This document shows positions 6,070 through 11,032 of a stretch of 11,032 nucleotides of DNA, piece after piece (the first letter of the stretch is position 1; the number at the start of each line of letters is the position of its first letter). The stretch lies in assembly GCA_027482725.1 (NCBI GenBank), contig JAIXVT010000229.1, positions 1 through 11,032 of the forward strand. The letters are read 5' to 3'. Position numbers and translations under genes: made by a program. Under the pieces are notes generated by a model. It did no database searches. It saw only the letters and a program-made list of their open reading frames with translations, and was not told where the DNA came from. Origin of the DNA: Pseudomonadota bacterium (GTDB lineage: Bacteria; Bdellovibrionota; UBA1018; CAIMNF01).

Positions 6070-6519
6070 ATGACGCCAGAGCAATCTTCCCAGAACGATG
6101 TTCGGTGGTGGATCGGTTCAGACCATGCGGGGTTTGATCTGAAATCTGCGATTCAAAAACATTTACCGGATTACCCTTGGAACGACCTGGGAGTCTTTAA
6201 TGCTTCGTCTGCAGATTATCCGGACACCGCCCATGAACTTGCCCACAAAATCGGCCCAAAAGACCTAGGTGTTTTGATTTGTGGCTCGGGTGTGGGAATT
6301 TCTATTGCGGCCAATCGTCATGCCCACATTCGGTGTGTGTTGGCGCAAACCCCCGAAATCGCAAAACTTGCCCGTGAACACAATCACGCTAACGTCGTCG
6401 CTCTTGGCGCGCGCCTCACCCCTTTAGACCTTGCGTTAAAAATCATTTCAACTTTTCGTGAAGCGACACCTGATTTTGACGAGCGCCATTTGCGCAGAAT
6501 AAGGAAAATAAATCCATGA
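6070..6519 (+). CDS. rpiB: Ribose-5-phosphate isomerase B
   Basis: RpiB interconverts ribose 5-phosphate and ribulose 5-phosphate in the non-oxidative pentose-phosphate pathway. The 149-aa product shows the RpiB/LacAB motifs: IGSDHAGFDLK (residues 15-25), ADYPDTAHELA (48-58), ICGSGVGISIAANR (70-83) with the catalytic Cys71, and EHNHANVVALGAR (103-115). The end, DERHLRRIRKI, is also typical. The first dozen residues (MTPEQSSQNDVR) extend slightly beyond the usual N-terminus. The ATG follows the fabF stop after 3 bases, with AAGG at 6058-6061 inside fabF as the ribosome binding site. The stop overlaps the glyA ATG (ATGA). The fabF-rpiB-glyA order is common in delta-proteobacteria. Confidence 0.97.
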   Translation: MTPEQSSQNDVRWWIGSDHAGFDLKSAIQKHLPDYPWNDLGVFNASSADYPDTAHELAHKIGPKDLGVLICGSGVGISIAANRHAHIRCVLAQTPEIAKLAREHNHANVVALGARLTPLDLALKIISTFREATPDFDERHLRRIRKINP

Positions 6520-7787
6520 ACGCTGATCACCCTTTCCATCAATCCCTCAAGAACATTGATCCCGAACTCTTTGCGGCGATTGGCCGTGAAGTCGACCGTG
6601 AAGAACAAGGTCTGGAACTGATTGCCTCAGAAAACTATGTCTCTCGGGCCGTACTCGAAGCCCAAGGATCAAAACTCACCAATAAGTATGCCGAGGGTTA
6701 CCCTGGAAAGCGCTACTACGGAGGTTGTGAATTTGTTGATCAGGCCGAAACACTGGCGATTGAACGCGCAAAAAAACTTTTCGGATGTGAGGCCGCAAAC
6801 GTTCAACCCCATTCGGGATCCAATGCAAACATGGCGGTTTATCAAGCGGTTTTAAAGCCCGGAGACACCGTTTTGGGAATGAATCTTTCGCACGGAGGCC
6901 ACCTCACTCACGGATCTCCCGTAAATTTTTCGGGAAAACTCTATCGTGCGGTTCATTATGGGGTGCGACCCGACACCCAACTGATCGATTACGATCAAGT
7001 ACGCGATCTTGCCCGCCAAGAAAATCCCAAAATGATTATTGCAGGAGCCTCCGCATATCCCAGATTAATTGATTTCACGATTTTTAAGTCCATTGCCGAC
7101 GAAGTCGGTGCGTGTTTTTTAGTGGATATGGCACATATTGCGGGTTTGGTTGCGGCGGGATTGCACCCCTCGCCCATTCCTCATGCCGATTACACCACAA
7201 CAACTACACATAAAACTTTGCGTGGCCCGCGTGGCGGACTGATTTTAGGTCAAACGGACAAGATGAAATCCATCAACTCGCAAATTTTTCCTGGGATTCA
7301 GGGAGGTCCCCTGATGCATGTGATCGCAGCAAAAGCGGTGGCTTTCCACGAGGCTCTGCAACCGTCTTTTAAGTCCTATCAACAGGCCGTGGTGAAAAAT
7401 GCAAAAGTGTTGGCAGAGGCATTGATCGGTCTTGGTTTTGGAATCACAACGCAGGGAACCGACAATCACCTGATGTTGATTGACCTCACCCGATCTTTGG
7501 ACGGTCAAGTGACCGGAAAAGATGCAGAATCCTGGCTGGATTTAGCGGGAATTACGGTAAACAAAAACACCATTCCTTTCGAAACCCGCTCACCATTTGT
7601 CACAAGCGGTGTCCGCATTGGTACACCCGCAATGACCACACGCGGACTTGATACCGATGACATGAAACAGGTGGCACGTTGGATTTTTCAAGTGATCGAG
7701 AGCAAGGGGAAGGATTCCGTTCTTGCGTCCGTTCGCGCCGAAGTAAAAACATTGTGTGCAAAGAAGCCGGTGTATGTCGCTCAATGA
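6516..7787 (+). CDS. glyA: Serine hydroxymethyltransferase
   Basis: GlyA is a pyridoxal-phosphate enzyme that converts serine and tetrahydrofolate to glycine and 5,10-methylene-tetrahydrofolate, the main one-carbon source. The 423-aa product is close to the usual 415-430. Visible motifs are LELIASENY (33-41), the substrate loop EGYPGKRYYGGCE (60-72), PHSGSNAN (98-105), SHGGHLTHG (125-133) and VDMAHIAGL (203-211) with Asp204 and His207. The PLP-binding Lys233 is in TTTTTHKTLRGPRGG, and SGVRIGTPAMTTRG lies near the C-terminus. AAGGAAA (6501-6507) ends 8 bases before the ATG, which overlaps the rpiB stop. The gene end overlaps the start of the acyl-CoA dehydrogenase by 14 bases, so the three are probably co-transcribed. 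Confidence 0.98.
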   Translation: MNADHPFHQSLKNIDPELFAAIGREVDREEQGLELIASENYVSRAVLEAQGSKLTNKYAEGYPGKRYYGGCEFVDQAETLAIERAKKLFGCEAANVQPHSGSNANMAVYQAVLKPGDTVLGMNLSHGGHLTHGSPVNFSGKLYRAVHYGVRPDTQLIDYDQVRDLARQENPKMIIAGASAYPRLIDFTIFKSIADEVGACFLVDMAHIAGLVAAGLHPSPIPHADYTTTTTHKTLRGPRGGLILGQTDKMKSINSQIFPGIQGGPLMHVIAAKAVAFHEALQPSFKSYQQAVVKNAKVLAEALIGLGFGITTQGTDNHLMLIDLTRSLDGQVTGKDAESWLDLAGITVNKNTIPFETRSPFVTSGVRIGTPAMTTRGLDTDDMKQVARWIFQVIESKGKDSVLASVRAEVKTLCAKKPVYVAQ

Positions 7788-8937
7788 ACTGCTCTACGAC
7801 GGTGTTTTTGAAACTGAAGCTCAGCAAGAGGTCCGCTCGCTTGCCCGGAAGTATGCCAAAGACCGTGTGCTTCCGCTGATTGAACACGATGAGCTCCACG
7901 GGGTATTCCGGCCAGAAATCATCAAGGGACTCGGAGAGTTAGGGCTTACGGGGGTGAGCATCGACGAAAAGTACGGGGGAGCGGGACTCGGATCGCAAGA
8001 GTACATTGGTGTGATCGAAGAAATTGCGGCGGTCAGTGCCAGCTATGCCATTAGTATCGCCGTGACAGGTCTGCCTCAGATGATTCTTCAGACTTACGGA
8101 AATGATCAGCAAAGAAATCATTACATTCCTAGGTTGGCCTCTGGAGATGCCATTGGCGCATTCAGCTTATCTGAAGCATCAAGTGGATCCGATGCGGCTA
8201 GCTTACGGACGGTTGCGGTGCGTGATGGACAGGATTACGTGATCAATGGCACCAAGCTCTGGACAACCCAAGCCGATTCGGCTGACGTCATGATCTTAAT
8301 GGCGCGCACAGGTGGCCCCGGAGCCAAGGGGGTATCTGCATTTATTTTAGAAAAAAACACTCCTGGCATTACCATGGGAAAACGCGAAAAAAAGATGGGA
8401 CTACACATCTCCCACACCATGGAAGTCGTTCTCGAAAACGCGCGTGTCCCTGCAAAAAATCTGATTGGAAAAGAGGGCAGCGGAATGAAAGTCGCGTTGT
8501 CGGCTCTCGATAGCGGTCGCATCACTATCGCGGCTACAGCATTGGGTATTGCTCGATCAGCTATTGAAGTTGCGACTCATCACGCGCAAATCCGAGAGCA
8601 GTTCGGCAAGCCTATTTTAGAATTTCAAGGAGTAGGGTTTATCTTGGCGGACCTTTGCAACGCTTATGCCTCAGCGAAACTCATTGTGCAACGTGCTGCG
8701 GCTCTCCGAGACCTCGGTAAACCTTATTCGCTTGCTGCCGCCCAAGCAAAAACAGTAGCTACCGACATGGCGATGAAAGTCACAACCGACGCGGTTCAAA
8801 TTTTGGGCGGATCAGGCTATACTCAAGATTTCCCCGCGGAGCGATTCATGCGCGAGGCTAAGGTTTTGCAAATTGTCGAAGGCACAAATCAGATTCAACG
8901 ATTAGTGATTGCCCGGAGCCTGAAGCCAAAGGCTTGA
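7774..8937 (+). CDS. Acyl-CoA dehydrogenase family protein (short-chain/butyryl type)
   Basis: This FAD enzyme oxidises an acyl-CoA to the 2,3-enoyl-CoA and passes electrons to ETF. The 387-aa product starts at the ATG at 7774, giving MSLNELLYDG; a GTG at 7756 would only add six residues inside glyA. Signatures are AFSLSEASSGSDA (129-141, FAD/substrate site), GKREKKMGLHISHT (202-215), a Gln/Arg-containing REQFGKPILEFQGV (274-287) and ILGGSGYTQDFPAERFMREAK (343-363). Glu369 in IVEGTNQIQR is at the catalytic-base position used by short- and medium-chain and butyryl-CoA dehydrogenases. The substrate cannot be fixed from sequence. The thiolase at the left edge could act in the same pathway but is far away and on the other strand. 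nrdR often follows glyA in related genomes, and this gene takes that place. Confidence 0.94.
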   Translation: MSLNELLYDGVFETEAQQEVRSLARKYAKDRVLPLIEHDELHGVFRPEIIKGLGELGLTGVSIDEKYGGAGLGSQEYIGVIEEIAAVSASYAISIAVTGLPQMILQTYGNDQQRNHYIPRLASGDAIGAFSLSEASSGSDAASLRTVAVRDGQDYVINGTKLWTTQADSADVMILMARTGGPGAKGVSAFILEKNTPGITMGKREKKMGLHISHTMEVVLENARVPAKNLIGKEGSGMKVALSALDSGRITIAATALGIARSAIEVATHHAQIREQFGKPILEFQGVGFILADLCNAYASAKLIVQRAAALRDLGKPYSLAAAQAKTVATDMAMKVTTDAVQILGGSGYTQDFPAERFMREAKVLQIVEGTNQIQRLVIARSLKPKA

Positions 8938-8973
8938 AACCGATCTACGGAAACTTAATTTTAGGATTAGACT

Positions 8974-10221
8974 ATGAAATTCCATCTTGAAGCTCTTAAG
9001 CCTTTTTCTTCGGCGGTACCTCGCGAACAAGGCAATAAAATTGTAGAAGCAACTCTTGCAGGTCTGATGAACGGTGAGGGCTCGGGGTTTTTTAATACCC
9101 CCGTAGACAATCACTTGAGTCATCTAGAAGAAACTCGAGATGTAGCTTCAAAATTTAACGGGAAAATCAGCACCGTGGTTTTTATCGGGATCGGTGGATC
9201 GTCTTTAGGTCCGATAGCCCTTCTCTCGGCGTTGGCTCATTTGACCCCAAAAAACGCCCCGAAATTTGAATTTTTCGAAAACCCGGATCCAACCGAATGG
9301 GCCTACCGCTCCGCCCAAGTGGATTGGACAAACGCTCTGGTTGTCGTGGTGACAAAGTCAGGGACAACTTTTGAAACCTTAGGACTTTTCGCACTTGCTC
9401 TCCAAGAATTAAAAAAAGCAAGGGGAGACACCGCTAAAGATTTTGTCGTGGCGATCACCGATCCCGCAAAAGGAGAGCTGCGGACTTGGGCGGAGAGCGA
9501 AGGAATCACCACTTTGCCGATTGCTCCCGCAGTTGGGGGTAGGTTTTCTGTGTTTACTCCGGTAGGTACTCTTGCGCTGGAACTAGCCGGGCTATCTGCA
9601 CAAAAATTTTTACAGGGCGCAGCCCGAAATCGCTCCTCCTGGGCAAACGATCCTTTGTTCCGCGAATCTTGTGCGGAAGTGTCGGCATTTTTTGCCTCCC
9701 ACCAAAGTAAATACCCGATTCATGTATTGATGCCGTACACGTCGGGACTCAAAGTGTTTGCGGCATGGTGGGTTCAGCTTTGGGCAGAGAGCTTGGGAAA
9801 AAACCGCAAAGGCTACACTCCGATAGCGGCTTTAGGTGCGGTAGACCAGCACTCGATTCTTCAACTTTTACGGGATGGGCCTTCGGACAAAGTCATTACT
9901 TGGATCAATGTCAAAGATCATGACAAAGACTTTACGATTCCCGAAACACCGGGTGCAGGGGGAACATTTAAGCTATTGACCGAAAAAACGTTGGGTCAAC
10001 TTTTGCGTGTTGAGTTTGAAGCGGTTCAGCGCGTGATGACCAATCAAAATGCCCCTCACTTTTGCATTGAAATTACCCACCTGAGTGAAAGCACTCTGGG
10101 CGAACTCATGTTCTTTTATTGCACACTCACTGCCGTTCAAGGTCGTTTTCTTGACGTCGATCCATTTGATCAACCCGGAGTCGAAGAGGGAAAAATCTAC
10201 ATCCGTGATGCGCTCAAGTAG
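8974..10221 (+). CDS. pgi: Glucose-6-phosphate isomerase, short bacterial type
   Basis: Pgi interconverts glucose 6-phosphate and fructose 6-phosphate. The 415-aa product belongs to the short class (about 410-450 residues) and not to the 550-residue E. coli class. Motifs in order are FIGIGGSSLGP (70-80), the phosphate-binding TKSGTTFET (127-135), VGGRFSVFTPVG (187-198), LWAESLGKN (269-277) with catalytic Glu272, GAVDQHSILQLLRDGP (288-303) with His293, and DVDPFDQPGVEEGK (394-407) with Lys407. All expected active-site residues are present. AGGA at 8963-8966 ends 7 bases before the ATG. It lies 36 bases after the acyl-CoA dehydrogenase gene with no terminator visible between them, so it is probably part of the same transcript. 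Confidence 0.97.
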   Translation: MKFHLEALKPFSSAVPREQGNKIVEATLAGLMNGEGSGFFNTPVDNHLSHLEETRDVASKFNGKISTVVFIGIGGSSLGPIALLSALAHLTPKNAPKFEFFENPDPTEWAYRSAQVDWTNALVVVVTKSGTTFETLGLFALALQELKKARGDTAKDFVVAITDPAKGELRTWAESEGITTLPIAPAVGGRFSVFTPVGTLALELAGLSAQKFLQGAARNRSSWANDPLFRESCAEVSAFFASHQSKYPIHVLMPYTSGLKVFAAWWVQLWAESLGKNRKGYTPIAALGAVDQHSILQLLRDGPSDKVITWINVKDHDKDFTIPETPGAGGTFKLLTEKTLGQLLRVEFEAVQRVMTNQNAPHFCIEITHLSESTLGELMFFYCTLTAVQGRFLDVDPFDQPGVEEGKIYIRDALK

Positions 10222-10224
10222 GTG

Positions 10225-10240
10225 TACCCTGTAAAGGGTA
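10225..10240 (+). repeat. Perfect inverted repeat over the cyclase start region
   Basis: TACCCT (10225-10230) and AGGGTA (10235-10240) form a six-base perfect stem with a 4-base loop. The right arm contains the only purine-rich ribosome-binding-like sequence (AAAGGG, 10233-10238) and the A of the ATG. Folding in the mRNA would hide the start site. It has no T tract, so it is not an intrinsic terminator. Confidence 0.5.
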
Positions 10241-11032
10241 TGTCTAAAGACGATAAAACAACTGTTATTGGCGGTAACCAAGCCACTTTGGTTCGGGAAC
10301 TTGAACGTGCAAAAGATCAGCCTCCTTGCCTGATCATGATTCGCGGGACACCCCAAGGTCAGCGTTTTTTCATTGAAAAAGACGAACTGTTATTGGGACG
10401 GGACCCTACGTGTGATGTCGCTCTTGCTGATCATATGATTTCTAAAAAACACCTCAAGATCATCCGCGAAGGTGAGGTCATCAAGATCGAAGATTTAGGT
10501 TCAACCAACGGCACCCAACTCAACGGAAAAAACCTTTCTCCTGGGAATGTCCACAAGCTTGCAAAAGAGGACATGATCAAAGTGGGGAGCACGATCTTGA
10601 AGTACCTGCCCGCGGGGGAACTTGAAACCGTCCTTTACGGGAACCTCAACGCAGCGGCCACGCTCGATGCCCTCACCCAGTGTTTTAATAAGGGCTATTT
10701 TTTGGATGCAATCGCGGCTGAAGTCAAACGTTCCTCTGCTCTCGCCACGGATCTCACCTTGGTTTTTTTTGATCTCGATCATTTTAAAAAAACCAACGAC
10801 ACCTTTGGCCATGAAGCCGGAGATTTTGTACTCAAAGAATTCGCCAAACTGGTTCGATCTTTGGGACTGGATCAAAAATCTATTTTTGCACGCTATGGAG
10901 GGGAAGAATTCTGCATACTCCTGCCCTCTATGCCGCTCGACTCCGCAGCAAAGCTTGCGGAAAACATCAGAGGCAAGGTTCAACTTCATGAATTTATTTT
11001 CGAAGGAAAAAAAATTCCTGTCACGACGAGCC
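10240..11032 (+). CDS. FHA-GGDEF diguanylate cyclase, DgcB-like (partial, 3' end cut)
   Basis: The reading frame is open from the ATG at 10240 through 264 codons to the window edge. Residues 29-122 form a forkhead-associated (phosphothreonine-binding) domain: LLGRDPTCDV (51-60), SKKH (68-71) and LGSTNGTQLNG (86-96). Residues from about 140 onward form a GGDEF domain: the LTQCFN start, FFDLDHFKKTNDTFGHEAGD (176-195) with metal- and GTP-binding residues, and the active-site YGGEEF (219-224). It should make c-di-GMP from two GTP. No RxxD inhibitory site lies before GGEEF (residues 211-214 are DQKS). The tail starts MSKDDKTTVIGG, and Thr7 with Ile at +3 is a plausible self-ligand for the FHA domain. 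FHA-GGDEF architecture is that of Bdellovibrio DgcB, required for prey invasion. Orthology is inference. A GTG at 10222, in frame just after the pgi stop, is an alternative start. Confidence 0.93.
   Translation, partial: MSKDDKTTVIGGNQATLVRELERAKDQPPCLIMIRGTPQGQRFFIEKDELLLGRDPTCDVALADHMISKKHLKIIREGEVIKIEDLGSTNGTQLNGKNLSPGNVHKLAKEDMIKVGSTILKYLPAGELETVLYGNLNAAATLDALTQCFNKGYFLDAIAAEVKRSSALATDLTLVFFDLDHFKKTNDTFGHEAGDFVLKEFAKLVRSLGLDQKSIFARYGGEEFCILLPSMPLDSAAKLAENIRGKVQLHEFIFEGKKIPVTTS

Noticed and set aside
7756..7773. GTG start for the acyl-CoA dehydrogenase
   Set aside because: It would add six residues (MQRSRC) with no family support; the ATG at 7774 matches the usual N-terminus.
10501..10989. 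162-codon minus-strand open frame opposite the cyclase
   Set aside because: The plus strand here encodes clear FHA and GGDEF motifs; the antisense frame resembles nothing and is a shadow.
1..11032. CRISPR, tRNA, rRNA, transposon, integron or toxin-antitoxin elements
   Set aside because: I read both strands for direct repeats, tRNA-like folds, transposase or integrase motifs and paired small genes and found none. No gap between genes exceeds about 130 bases.

Overview
The window looks like ordinary chromosomal DNA from a free-living bacterium of the former delta-proteobacterial assemblage, most likely the predatory Bdellovibrionota. Two observations support this. The order rpmF / fabD-fabG-acpP-fabF-rpiB-glyA follows the housekeeping cluster of delta-proteobacteria. 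The last gene encodes an FHA-GGDEF protein with the build of Bdellovibrio DgcB. The lineage is an inference from gene content; there is no rRNA or other phylogenetic marker. I see no insertion sequence, phage gene, CRISPR array, tRNA or rRNA.

Layout. Positions 1-356 (minus strand) hold the N-terminal part of a thiolase, cut by the window edge. A divergent intergenic region with a good sigma-70-like promoter leads into an unrecognised 232-aa gene on the plus strand (455-1153). Convergent to it lies a 283-aa minus-strand gene (1286-2137) with a basic, probably disordered first half, a small Cys/His zinc-type motif and an acidic tail. It is divergent from rpmF (ribosomal protein L32, 2251-2451).

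The type II fatty-acid synthesis block follows: fabD (malonyl loading onto ACP), fabG (ketoacyl reduction), acpP (the carrier) and fabF (chain elongation). Intrinsic terminators follow rpmF, fabG and acpP, and acpP has its own promoter, so ACP is probably made at a higher level than the enzymes around it. plsX and fabH, usually found between rpmF and fabD, are absent. fabG carries an in-frame TAA at 3883-3885 while every recognisable catalytic residue on both sides is intact. This is either a very recent nonsense mutation or a base error, and it is the most striking anomaly in the window.

Downstream, rpiB, glyA and an acyl-CoA dehydrogenase gene form a tightly packed or overlapping run (pentose-phosphate isomerisation, serine/glycine/one-carbon metabolism, acyl-CoA oxidation). 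A short-type glucose-6-phosphate isomerase gene (pgi) comes next. After it begins a c-di-GMP cyclase with an N-terminal FHA domain and a threonine-bearing N-terminal tail, cut by the right edge. I see no wholly new multi-gene system. The points most worth a second look are the broken fabG, the DgcB-like self-sensing tail, the terminators pressed against fabD and fabF, and the two unrecognised genes at the left.
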